A stretch of 10,135 bases of DNA from Microbacterium sp. (lineage in GTDB: Bacteria > Actinomycetota > Actinomycetes > Actinomycetales > Microbacteriaceae): NCBI GenBank assembly GCA_029267645.1, contig JAJUIM010000047.1, positions 1-10,135 of the forward strand, read 5' to 3'. A program made the position numbers and the translations under genes. Shown one piece after another: positions 1 through 6,961 of this stretch (positions are counted from its first letter, which is position 1; each line of letters opens with the position of its first letter). The notes below the pieces were generated by a model. The model saw nothing but the letters and a program-made list of their open reading frames with translations. It searched no databases and was not told where the DNA came from.

Positions 1-914
1 CAGCAATCGTCTGGTTCAGCCTCCTCATCCGCAAGGCTCTGCTGCTCGTCGCAATCGTGCTCGCACCAATCGCATTCGCTGGTGCGGCATGGGACGTCAC
101 ACGCGGATGGGTAGGGAAATGGGCCGCCTTCGTGATCGCGCTCATCTTTTCGAAGCTCGTCCTCGTCATCGTGTTCCTGCTTGCCACGACGCAGATCGCG
201 GCGCCTATCGAGCTGGACCTGCGTTCCGTCACAGAACCGATCATCGGAATCGTGCTGCTGTTCATCGCCGCGTTCGCGCCGTACATGGTCTATCGATTCA
301 TCTCGTTCCTCGGCTTCGACATGTATCACGCGATGGGAAGCGAGCAGGATGCGAAGAATGCGATGAACCGCCCGGTGCCCCTCCCATCGAAGCCAACCGG
401 CGCGGGCCCATCCAAAGTCCTCGACGGGGTCGGCCCCAAAGGCGACACGACCCCGGCGTCCGCAGACCCAGCGCCGGCTCCTGCTGCGCCTGCGTCGTCG
501 GCTACCGGCGCCGAGGCCGGAACCGGTGCCGCCGCTGGCACGGAGGCCGGCGCCGGTGCGGCTGCTGGCGCAGGTGCCGCAGTGCCCATTGTGGGTGCCG
601 CCCTCGTCGCAGCAGAAGTCGCAGAAGCAACGGCGACAGCCGGCCCGAAGATGGGCAACGAGGTCGGCTCGCAGGCTGAGACAGCGGCGACGGGCGCGGA
701 GCAAAGCAGCAGCCCCGATTCGGATGAGTCGACATCCGCATCACATTCGACGCCGCAGCCCGGTACCCCCTCTGACACCGCCGCGCCGGCAGTATCTGAG
801 ACCGGCGAAGCCGCAGCGCCTCCTGTCCCTGCGACGCCTGCCCCGAGCCCGTCGCCAGCAGATCCGACTCCCCCTGCTCCCGAACCGCCTGCTCCAACTG
901 TCCCGAAGGAATGA
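1..914 (+). CDS. TrbL/VirB6-like conjugal transfer membrane protein, C-terminal part (5' end outside the window)
   Basis: The reading frame is open from the first full codon at position 3, so the true start lies upstream; the GTG at 57 falls inside a membrane helix and is probably not the start. The 303 visible residues begin with about three hydrophobic segments (around residues 1-28, 36-62 and 75-100 of the fragment). These are followed by a roughly 190-residue tail rich in Ala, Pro, Gly, Ser and Thr with acidic residues and no predicted fold. A polytopic domain followed by a long disordered tail, placed directly before an SCO6880-type gene and a VirB4-like gene, fits the VirB6/TrbL-like inner-membrane channel component of actinobacterial type IV secretion systems (SCO6881-like). 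The stop overlaps the ATG at 911 of the next frame, although the next gene more likely starts at 920. Family placement rests mainly on gene order and topology, since the tail carries no motif. Confidence 0.72.
   Translation, partial: AIVWFSLLIRKALLLVAIVLAPIAFAGAAWDVTRGWVGKWAAFVIALIFSKLVLVIVFLLATTQIAAPIELDLRSVTEPIIGIVLLFIAAFAPYMVYRFISFLGFDMYHAMGSEQDAKNAMNRPVPLPSKPTGAGPSKVLDGVGPKGDTTPASADPAPAPAAPASSATGAEAGTGAAAGTEAGAGAAAGAGAAVPIVGAALVAAEVAEATATAGPKMGNEVGSQAETAATGAEQSSSPDSDESTSASHSTPQPGTPSDTAAPAVSETGEAAAPPVPATPAPSPSPADPTPPAPEPPAPTVPKE
906..910 (+). promoter_or_regulatory. Ribosome binding site choosing the start at 920
   Basis: AAGGA lies 9 bases upstream of the ATG at 920. An in-frame ATG at 911 touches this motif directly, so it could not be initiated from it. 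The site is inside the last codons of the upstream gene, which implies coupled translation. Confidence 0.6.
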
Positions 915-919
915 TCCTG

Positions 920-2389
920 ATGAGCAACGTATCCGCACCCCAGCCCACGGGCGGCGAGATCGTGCCGGTGAAGTTCTCCCGCCTCACTCGTCGCGGCGTT
1001 CTGCTCGGGCTCACGCTGGCGCAGTTGATCGCGCTCGCGATCGGCGGAGCGTCGCTCGTGTTCGCGTTCTACGCTGGCGGCGGCGCCCTCGTTCTGTATA
1101 CCGCTCCCATCTGGCTCACCGCAGCGATCGCCACGTGGGTTCCTGCCGGCGGGCGCCCGCTCATCGAATGGCTGCCGATCGCGACCTGGTGGCTCTGGCG
1201 TCGGTCAGCCGGCCAACTGCTCTACCGTCGCCGAATCGTCGCCCCGCGTCCCGAGGGAACGCTCGCCCTGCCCGGTGATATGGCGAGGCTTCGTGAGTAC
1301 ACCGACCCGATAACCGGAGCCGGCATGGTGCATGATCCGCACGCCGGCACGCTTACCGTCGTCTGTGCAATCGCGCACCCCGCATTCATCCTCCTCGATC
1401 CCGGCGAGCAAGAACGTCGTGTCACCGCCTGGGGCCGCGTGCTGGCCACAGTGTGCAGATCCGGCCGAGTCGCCACCCTCCAGGTCCTCGAACGGACGCT
1501 GCCCGATTCCGGTACTGGGCTCGCTGAATGGTGGGCAGCCCATGGCACCGACGACGGGTCCTGGGCCTCCACGACCTACGCCGAACTGATCGAACGTGCC
1601 GGCCCCGCTGGCGAACGGCACGCGACCACGATCTCTCTGTCTCTCGACATGCAGACTTCCGCCCGCCAGATCCGCACAGCCGGCGGCGGAATCAAAGGGG
1701 CGGCGGCCGTACTGCGCCAGGAGATGTCGACTCTCGTAGCAGCGCTGCGTGCGGCAGATCTCGCGCCGACGAACTGGCTGTCCTGCGGCAAGATCGCTGT
1801 CATCCTCCGCTCCGCCTACGACCCGGCGATCGCCGCCACTCTCGAGCGACACGGTGACCTCGGCCAGTCCCTCGCAACCGCAGGGCCGCTTGCCGTGAAT
1901 GAGTCGTGGTCACGCCTCCGCACGGATTCCGCCCACCACGCGGTGCTGTGGATCTCCGAGTGGCCGCGGTCCCTCGTCTACCCCGGGTTCCTCGCCCCGG
2001 TCCTCCTCTCGACCGGCATCCAGCGTTCGTTCTCGTTGCTGTGCACGCCGATGCGATCCGATCAGGCCGCACGCGACATCCGGAAGAAGAAGACGGAGCA
2101 CATCTCGGACGCCGCACAGCGCCAGCGCATCGGACAGATCGAAGATGCATCGCAGACCGCCGAATTCCACGATGTGCTGCAGCAGGAAGCCGACCTCACC
2201 GCGGGACACGGCGTCCTCCGGTACACGGGCCTCGTCGCCGTCTCCGCAACCAGCGAGGAAGACCTCGAAGCCGCCGTCGCGGCAATCGAACAGGCCGCGA
2301 TCCAAGCCTCATGCGAGACACGCCTCCTCGTCGGCCAGCAGGCGCAAGCATTCACCGCAGCCGCCCTCCCGCTGTGCCGGCGGCTCTGA
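920..2389 (+). CDS. SCO6880-type conjugal transfer membrane protein (PrgI-like membrane part plus VirB4-N-like soluble part)
   Basis: The product is 489 residues from the ATG at 920; an ATG at 911 is possible but has no spaced ribosome binding site. After a short polar N-terminus, two adjacent hydrophobic segments (about 26-50 and 55-75) are followed by WLPIATWWLWRR, a basic/aromatic boundary. The rest is soluble, about 390 residues, and has no Walker motif. This plan matches the actinobacterial SCO6880 family found beside VirB4-like ATPases in conjugative elements. The soluble part resembles in organisation the N-terminal, non-catalytic domain of VirB4/TrbE proteins, for example the stretch with TISLSLDM near residue 237 and the C-terminal part with RSDQAARDIRKKK. 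It probably acts at the cytoplasmic membrane as the partner or anchor of the ATPase encoded downstream. Its gene is nested tightly between the TrbL-like gene and the gene at 2434. Family recognition is good; the VirB4-N comparison is inference. Confidence 0.78.
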   Translation: MSNVSAPQPTGGEIVPVKFSRLTRRGVLLGLTLAQLIALAIGGASLVFAFYAGGGALVLYTAPIWLTAAIATWVPAGGRPLIEWLPIATWWLWRRSAGQLLYRRRIVAPRPEGTLALPGDMARLREYTDPITGAGMVHDPHAGTLTVVCAIAHPAFILLDPGEQERRVTAWGRVLATVCRSGRVATLQVLERTLPDSGTGLAEWWAAHGTDDGSWASTTYAELIERAGPAGERHATTISLSLDMQTSARQIRTAGGGIKGAAAVLRQEMSTLVAALRAADLAPTNWLSCGKIAVILRSAYDPAIAATLERHGDLGQSLATAGPLAVNESWSRLRTDSAHHAVLWISEWPRSLVYPGFLAPVLLSTGIQRSFSLLCTPMRSDQAARDIRKKKTEHISDAAQRQRIGQIEDASQTAEFHDVLQQEADLTAGHGVLRYTGLVAVSATSEEDLEAAVAAIEQAAIQASCETRLLVGQQAQAFTAAALPLCRRL

Positions 2390-2423
2390 CCGCGTACCTC
2401 TCCCCTACCAGCGACCAATCCTT

Positions 2424-2428
2424 GGAGG
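2424..2428 (+). promoter_or_regulatory. Ribosome binding site for the gene at 2434
   Basis: GGAGG lies 5 bases before the GTG at 2434. It fixes this start against the much longer in-frame extension that runs back to 1906 inside the preceding gene. Confidence 0.7.
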
Positions 2429-2433
2429 TCCTC

Positions 2434-3261
2434 GTGGCTACGTTCTCCGACCCCGCAGCTGACGCCAGCGATGCGTCAGAAGCCTTCCGCGGTCTTGCGC
2501 ACGCGTCGCGCCAGTTCGCCCATCCGTCCGACATGTACAAAGTGATCGGAGACCTGCTCGCGAGCACTCGCTCGCTGCAGCAGGTGCTGGACCAGCTCGC
2601 CGAAAACCACGTTGCTCTGCGCAACCGCGCCGCAGATGACCATGGCGATCCGATTACGGGTACCCGCGACGCGTTCACCGCAGCCGATCACCTCCGCGAA
2701 GCCGCGAAACTCGTCAGCCAAGTCGAGGACCGCCTTGACAGTGCGTCGCAGGCGGCAGGACGCATCGCTTGGCATCGGAGCCCGGTCGCCCCGATCGCGG
2801 CCCACCGGTGGGTCTCGATCATCTTCATGGATGGCGAAGACGCCGATGAGGTCCTCGACACGATCGACCGTGACGGCGTGCGCGCTGGTATCCGCCACCT
2901 CGAGCAATGGGATTTCGGCGACGAGACAACGGGAGCCGCGATGGAGAACGGCCATGTGTACGACGAAACACCGAGAACCGAGCTCGATCGCGAAGTCGAC
3001 GATGGCGAGTACCGCCTCACCTACAGCGCTGCAGCCGGCCACGTCGCTCTCTACCGACGCCACACGATCCCAGTGCCCGACGAAGTCGACATCGAGCTCC
3101 TCGAACGCGCACCGGCGGCCCCGGGCCCCAGCGGACTTGCGCGCCACGCCGGCGACCTCACCCCAGCGAACCTGTCGCCAGGCACGCAGTCGACGACTGC
3201 ACCGTGGTTCGAACACCCGGGCATCGCGCAGCTGAAGCGCGAGCGAGGACTCGGACTGTGA
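2434..3261 (+). CDS. Uncharacterised conjugative-element protein with two apparent modules
   Basis: The product is 275 residues starting at a GTG preceded by GGAGG. There is no signal peptide or membrane segment. The first part (about residues 1-115) is predicted helical, with repeated charged/Leu-rich stretches (MYKVIGDLLASTRSLQQVL, DHLREAAKLVSQVEDRL). The second part (about 127-215) is acidic and opens with RWVSIIFMDGEDADEVLDTI. It continues with a Tyr-containing region (GHVYDETPR, YRLTYSAAAGHVALYRRH) that looks like a small alpha/beta fold. The last 55 residues are Pro/Gly-rich and end in a basic tail (LKRERGLGL). Proteins of this appearance occur as unnamed neighbours of SCO6880/VirB4 genes in actinobacterial elements. 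The function is unknown; an accessory or scaffold role in transfer is only suggested by position. The stop overlaps the GTG of the ATPase gene by 4 bases. Confidence 0.75.
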   Translation: MATFSDPAADASDASEAFRGLAHASRQFAHPSDMYKVIGDLLASTRSLQQVLDQLAENHVALRNRAADDHGDPITGTRDAFTAADHLREAAKLVSQVEDRLDSASQAAGRIAWHRSPVAPIAAHRWVSIIFMDGEDADEVLDTIDRDGVRAGIRHLEQWDFGDETTGAAMENGHVYDETPRTELDREVDDGEYRLTYSAAAGHVALYRRHTIPVPDEVDIELLERAPAAPGPSGLARHAGDLTPANLSPGTQSTTAPWFEHPGIAQLKRERGLGL

Positions 3262-4766
3262 ACGCTCAAAATGACGAGCGCCTCCACACCACCGTCCTGG
3301 TGACGCCGACGAAAGAACGCCGAAAGGTACGCAAACAACGACGCGCCGCTGCGACACGTCTGCAGAAAGCGGCGCACGAAGCCGAAGTCGCCGCAGCACT
3401 CGAGCGCACTCGTGCCGAACAGGCGGAACGGCGCTCCACGACATACTTGCCGAAGGGCGGCGAGACCCGCCCCGCGGCACTTCGTACGCCAGGTTCGTTC
3501 CGTCTCGCACGGCATCAAGACACGTCCGCCACACTGGCAGGCGCCTACCCGTTTCTCGCCGAGGGCGGCCTTGGCGCCGAAGGCGTCTTCGTCGGCCAAG
3601 ATCTGTACTCCGGCGGCAGCTTCGTGTTCGATCCGTGGGTCCTCTACTCACGCGGCATCATCACTGCCCCGAACGTGGTCCTGGCCGGAATAGTCGGCTC
3701 CGGAAAATCCTCGCTCGCGAAGAGCCTCTACACGCGCTCGATCCCGTTCGGACGACGCGTATACGTACCAGGAGACCCGAAAGGCGAACACACGGCCGTC
3801 GCCGAAGCCGTCGGTGGCCGCGCCATCGTGCTCGGCCATGGGCTCCATACCCGGTTGAACCCGCTGGACGAGGGCTACCGCCCAGCCGGGATCGCCGACG
3901 ACGAGTGGGCGACCACGCTCGCGTCCAGGCGCCGGGATCTCATCGGCGCCCTCGCAGAGACTGTCCTGGCCCGTCCGCTCTCGCCGCTCGAGCACACGGC
4001 AATCGACGCCGCACTGTCGACTGTCGTGAGCGAGAACGACGTTCCTATCCTTCCGATGGTCGTCGAGCACCTGTTCGCGCCGAGCACAGATGATGATCGC
4101 CGGCAGGCCGATGACGGCCGCCTCGTCGCACATGCGCTGCGCAGACTCGTTGCTGGCGATCTCGCAGGCCTCTTCGACGGCCCATCTACCGTGACCTTCG
4201 ACCCGACGCTGCCGATGATCAGCCTCGATCTCTCACGAGTCACCGAGAACAGCATGCTCATCTCCGTACTCATGACCTGCTCGTCCGCGTGGATGGAGTC
4301 CGCCCTCCTCGATCCCGCCGGCGGCCAGCGCTGGGTGATCTACGACGAGGCGTGGCGCCTCATGCAGCACCCCGCGCTCCTGCGACGCATGGATGCCCAC
4401 TGGAGGCTGGCACGCGCCTACGGCATCGCGAACATGCTCGTGTTCCACAAGCTCACCGATCTCGAGAACGTCGGCGACCAGGGCTCGGCCATGCGCGCGC
4501 TCGCGAACAGCCTGCTCGCCAACGCGGAGACGAGGATCATCTACCGGCAAGAATCCGATCAGCTCGGCGTCACGGCGGCGACCCTGGGCCTCACTGCCAC
4601 CGAGCGCAAACTCCTCCCCACGCTCGGCGTCGGGCAAGGCCTCTGGCGCATCAAGGACCGCAGCTTCGTCTCGCAGCACCAGCTCCACCCCGCTGAGCTG
4701 GAGCTCTTCGATACGACGAGCCGGATGATTCATGAAACCCGCAAGTTCACGATTCCTGAAGACTAA
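3258..4766 (+). CDS. VirB4-like type IV secretion ATPase (conjugal transfer)
   Basis: The product is 502 residues from the GTG at 3258. That start overlaps the preceding TGA by 4 bases (GTGA) and has a purine-rich GCGAGGA about 9 bases upstream. The first 70 residues are basic and coiled-coil-like (KERRKVRKQRRAAATRLQK). The Walker A loop is GIVGSGKSS at residues 144-152, with Lys150. The Walker B is WVIYDEAW, with Asp363 and Glu364. Between and after these lie typical VirB4/TraC-like stretches (YVPGDPKGE, HTRLNPLD, LLANAETRIIYRQ). It should energise assembly of the transfer channel and substrate passage at the cytoplasmic membrane. The protein is short for VirB4 (usually around 800 residues) because it lacks the N-terminal domain, which may be supplied by the SCO6880-type protein. 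It is the last transfer gene seen; no coupling protein or relaxase follows within the window. Confidence 0.9.
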   Translation: MNAQNDERLHTTVLVTPTKERRKVRKQRRAAATRLQKAAHEAEVAAALERTRAEQAERRSTTYLPKGGETRPAALRTPGSFRLARHQDTSATLAGAYPFLAEGGLGAEGVFVGQDLYSGGSFVFDPWVLYSRGIITAPNVVLAGIVGSGKSSLAKSLYTRSIPFGRRVYVPGDPKGEHTAVAEAVGGRAIVLGHGLHTRLNPLDEGYRPAGIADDEWATTLASRRRDLIGALAETVLARPLSPLEHTAIDAALSTVVSENDVPILPMVVEHLFAPSTDDDRRQADDGRLVAHALRRLVAGDLAGLFDGPSTVTFDPTLPMISLDLSRVTENSMLISVLMTCSSAWMESALLDPAGGQRWVIYDEAWRLMQHPALLRRMDAHWRLARAYGIANMLVFHKLTDLENVGDQGSAMRALANSLLANAETRIIYRQESDQLGVTAATLGLTATERKLLPTLGVGQGLWRIKDRSFVSQHQLHPAELELFDTTSRMIHETRKFTIPED

Positions 4767-4806
4767 ATCGCCGGAAGAAGCGGGTTCAGGCCATGGTTTC
4801 TGAGGT

Positions 4807-4841
4807 GTGGGGTTGCATGTTCCGCGAACATGCAACCCCAC
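4807..4841. terminator. Perfect hairpin between convergent virB4-like and merR genes, probable bidirectional terminator
   Basis: A 16-bp perfect inverted repeat (arms 4807-4822 and 4826-4841, left arm GTGGGGTTGCATGTTC) encloses a 3-base loop. It lies 40 bases after the stop of the ATPase gene and 38 bases before the stop of merR on the other strand. Neither side has a T-run, as is common for actinobacterial terminators. It could also be a recombination or protein-binding site, but the placement between convergent genes favours termination. Confidence 0.7.
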
Positions 4842-4879
4842 CGGTGAACACTTGGGCCGGGCGTGCATCTGCCGCAGGC

Positions 4880-5245
4880 TTATACGTCGCGGAGGCGCGC
4901 GATGAGTTCGTCGGCGGCGTCCAGTTGTTTCGCGAGTTTCTCGCGACGCTCCTCTGCGTCGGTCACGAGCGTATCCAGCGCTGCGCGCGCGGCGCTGTCT
5001 GACGGATCATCCGCCAGTGCGTCAGCAGCGGCGAGGACTTCGCCCATCTGGTCGAGGGAGAACCCGAGCGGCTTCATCCGGCGGATCAGGAGGAGCCGCT
5101 CGACGTCGGCGTCGGTGTAGAGGCGGAACCCGCCACTGGTGCGGTCGCTCGGGGAGACGAGCCCGATCTCGTCGTAGTGGCGGAGGGTGCGCAGCGACAG
5201 GCTGGTGCGCTCAGCGACCTCGCCGATATGGATCGTTCCTGCCAT
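4880..5245 (-). CDS. MerR-family transcriptional regulator
   Basis: The product is 121 residues from the ATG whose first base is 5245. Upstream in-frame starts exist but would cross the likely operator, whereas this start has AGAGGAG 6 bases before it. The N-terminal winged helix-turn-helix is clear: IGEVAERTSLSLRTLRHYDE (residues 7-26), then IGLVSPSDRTSGGFRLYT. RLLLIRRMKPLGFSLDQM follows, as in MerR proteins. The rest (about 75-120) is the dimerisation coiled coil. There is no cysteine anywhere and no C-terminal ligand-binding domain. It is therefore not a thiol-type metal sensor such as MerR, CueR or ZntR, and its signal is unknown. It is divergent from the SulP gene and probably controls that gene and itself through the dyad at 5272-5302. 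Confidence 0.9.
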   Translation of the reverse strand: MAGTIHIGEVAERTSLSLRTLRHYDEIGLVSPSDRTSGGFRLYTDADVERLLLIRRMKPLGFSLDQMGEVLAAADALADDPSDSAARAALDTLVTDAEERREKLAKQLDAADELIARLRDV

Positions 5246-5251
5246 CGGGTA

Positions 5252-5258
5252 CTCCTCT
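5252..5258 (-). promoter_or_regulatory. Ribosome binding site deciding the merR start
   Basis: On the minus strand AGAGGAG sits 6 bases before the ATG at 5245. This supports the 121-residue product over a 168-residue reading that would begin at 5386, inside the SulP coding region. Confidence 0.7.
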
Positions 5259-5266
5259 GCCTCGAT

Positions 5267-5302
5267 TTGGCACCCAACCCTCACGTAACGGTAGAGTTGG
5301 GT
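5267..5302. promoter_or_regulatory. Probable MerR-type operator/promoter between merR and the SulP gene
   Basis: A 31-bp imperfect dyad (5272-5302, centre 5287) pairs at 12 of 15 positions, with outer arms ACCCAA and TTGGGT and a core CACGTAACGG. Overlapping it on the + strand is TTGGCA (5267-5272), 19 bases and TAGAGT (5292-5297). This is an acceptable -35/-10 pair with the over-long spacer typical of MerR-activated promoters. The dyad centre is about 5 bases to the right of the spacer centre, so the -10 assignment is uncertain. No equally good promoter for merR itself was found on the minus strand. Confidence 0.5.
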
Positions 5303-5353
5303 TTGGCGGGCTCCGACCTCGACCGCCGTCACCCTATTTTCCCGCACCTCTCT

Positions 5354-5359
5354 GGGAGG
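5354..5359 (+). promoter_or_regulatory. Ribosome binding site of the SulP gene
   Basis: GGGAGG ends 4 bases before the ATG at 5364 and fixes this as the start. The leader from the putative promoter is about 60 bases. Confidence 0.65.
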
Positions 5360-5363
5360 CAGA

Positions 5364-6869
5364 ATGAGCGCGCCCGCACGCGACAAGGAACGCTACTGGC
5401 CTCGGCCGACCGTGATGGATGTGTTCCGTTCGCCGAAGCTGTTGACGAAGGAAGTCCTCGCGGGTATGGTGGTCGGCCTCGCGCTCATCCCGGAGGCCAT
5501 CGCGTTCGCGATCGCCGCAGGCGTGCCGGCCGAGGTGGGCTTGTTCTCCTCGATCGTGATGGCAATCTCGATCGCGTTCCTCGGTGGGCGGCCCGCGATG
5601 ATTACCGCGGCGACCGCAGCGATCGCGCTCGTCATCCGGCCGGTCGCCGACGAGTACGGCCTCGACTACCTCATCGCGACCGTGATCCTCGGCGGCATCT
5701 TCCAGATCGTTCTCGGCCTGCTCGGTGTCGGCAAGCTCATGCGGTTCATCCCGCGCAGCGTGATGGTCGGGTTCGTCAACGCCCTCGCGATCCTCATCGC
5801 TGTCGCCCAATTGGAGCATTTCACCGGCGCGTCCTGGCTGATGTACCCGATGATCATCGTCAGCATCCTGATCCTATGGCTCTTCCCGAAGCTCACGAAG
5901 GCTGTGCCCGCGCCTCTGGTGGTCGTGATCGTGATGACCCTCGCGGTGTGGCTGCTGAACCTCGATGTGAAGACCGTCGGCGGTCTCGGCGAACTGCCCG
6001 GCGGCCCGCCGATGCCGTTCTTCCCCGATGTACCGCTCACCTTCGAGACACTGCAAATCATTGCCCCGTATGCCCTCGGCATGGCCGCGGTGGGGCTCAT
6101 GGAGTCACTGATGACCGCGAAGCTCGTGGACGACATCACCGACACGCACTCGAACAAGACCCGCGAGGCGATGGGGCAAGGCGGCGCGAACATCCTCTCT
6201 GGCCTCTTCGGTGGCATGGGTGGCTGCGCGATGATCGGGCAGACCATGATCAACGTGCGCGCCTCCGGCGCCCGCACCCGCGTCTCCACGTTCGCCGCCG
6301 GCGTGTTCCTCCTGATCCTGGTGTGGTTCCTCGGCCCGATAATGAACCTGATCCCCATCGGGGCACTGGTGGCGATCATGTTCATGGTCGCGTTCCTCAC
6401 CTTCGACTGGCACTCCATCGCACCCTCCACGCTGAAGCGGATGCCCAAGAGCGAGACGATCGTGATGCTCGTCACCGTCATCCCGGTGCTCATCACCCAC
6501 AACCTCTCCGTCGGGGTCATCATCGGCGTGTTCGTCGCCGCGATCCTGTTCGTGCGCCGCGTCGCCCACTTCACCACCGTCACCCGCACCTTCAGCGCTA
6601 ACGAAGACACGGCGCACTATGAGGTCGATGGCGAGCTGTTCTTCGCGTCCTCGAACGACCTGACCACCCAGTTCGAGTACGCCGACGACCCGAAGCGTGT
6701 CGTGATCGACATGTCGAAGTCGCACGTGTGGGACGCCTCGACCGTCGCAGCGCTCGATGGAATCGAGCAGAAGTACCGCGAACACGACATCGAGGTCGAG
6801 ATCATCGGCTTGAACGAGGCGAGCGGAACCTTCCACGCACGATTGAGCGGGAACCTGCCCTCACACTGA
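5364..6869 (+). CDS. SulP-family inorganic anion transporter with STAS domain
   Basis: The product is 501 residues. After a short cytoplasmic N-terminus comes the SulP entry motif GLALIPEAIAFAIAAGVPAE (38-57) and GGRPAMITAATAAI (74-87), the region corresponding to the anion-site helices. A series of membrane segments follows, including NALAILIAVAQLEHF, to about residue 410. The C-terminal STAS domain spans about 417-501, with VVIDMSKSHVWDASTVAAL; Asp449 and Ser459 lie in the loop that is often the phosphorylation site in SpoIIAA-like STAS domains. SulP proteins in the cytoplasmic membrane carry sulfate, bicarbonate or other anions, and the substrate here cannot be read from sequence. The length is a little short of the usual 550-600, mainly in the STAS end. 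It is divergent from merR, which probably regulates it, and convergent with the ars/chr operon. A link to oxyanion resistance is possible, because sulfate permeases are a route of chromate entry, but is inference. Confidence 0.9.
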   Translation: MSAPARDKERYWPRPTVMDVFRSPKLLTKEVLAGMVVGLALIPEAIAFAIAAGVPAEVGLFSSIVMAISIAFLGGRPAMITAATAAIALVIRPVADEYGLDYLIATVILGGIFQIVLGLLGVGKLMRFIPRSVMVGFVNALAILIAVAQLEHFTGASWLMYPMIIVSILILWLFPKLTKAVPAPLVVVIVMTLAVWLLNLDVKTVGGLGELPGGPPMPFFPDVPLTFETLQIIAPYALGMAAVGLMESLMTAKLVDDITDTHSNKTREAMGQGGANILSGLFGGMGGCAMIGQTMINVRASGARTRVSTFAAGVFLLILVWFLGPIMNLIPIGALVAIMFMVAFLTFDWHSIAPSTLKRMPKSETIVMLVTVIPVLITHNLSVGVIIGVFVAAILFVRRVAHFTTVTRTFSANEDTAHYEVDGELFFASSNDLTTQFEYADDPKRVVIDMSKSHVWDASTVAALDGIEQKYREHDIEVEIIGLNEASGTFHARLSGNLPSH

Positions 6870-6921
6870 CCCGACTGCGTGCTCGGCTCATGCAAGGCTC
6901 ATCGGCCGTCCGCCGCGCTGG

Positions 6922-6955
6922 ACGGGAGGGCCAGCGACTACTCCTGCCCTCCCGT
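6922..6955. terminator. Hairpin between convergent SulP and ars/chr operon, probable bidirectional terminator
   Basis: A 10-bp perfect stem (ACGGGAGGGC at 6922-6931 with GCCCTCCCGT at 6946-6955) encloses a 14-base loop. It lies in the 92-bp gap between the SulP stop and the last ars gene, 6 bases from the latter's stop codon. There is no T-run. Nothing else was recognised in this gap. Confidence 0.6.
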
Positions 6956-6961
6956 TCAGAG

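Noticed and set aside
326..1014. Long minus-strand open frames opposite the transfer genes (for example 326-778 and 502-1014)
   Set aside because: They are Arg/Ala/Ser-rich shadows of high-GC coding sequence, with no ribosome binding site and no recognisable domain.
2476..3651. 391-codon minus-strand open frame
   Set aside because: It lies antisense to two well-supported genes, is Arg-rich and lacks any family resemblance; such frames are expected at this GC content.
4775..4795. GGTTCAGG after the ATPase gene as a tRNA T-loop remnant or attachment site
   Set aside because: No stem or acceptor sequence surrounds it, and no second copy was seen in the window.
5335..5340. TATTTT as a -10 box for the SulP gene
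   Set aside because: No -35 element at a usual distance; the start would leave a very short leader, and the TTGGCA/TAGAGT pair with the dyad explains the region better.
5246..5386. 47-residue N-terminal extension of the MerR regulator
   Set aside because: It would cross the operator-like dyad and the SulP start, while the ATG at 5245 has an ideal ribosome binding site and gives a normal MerR length.
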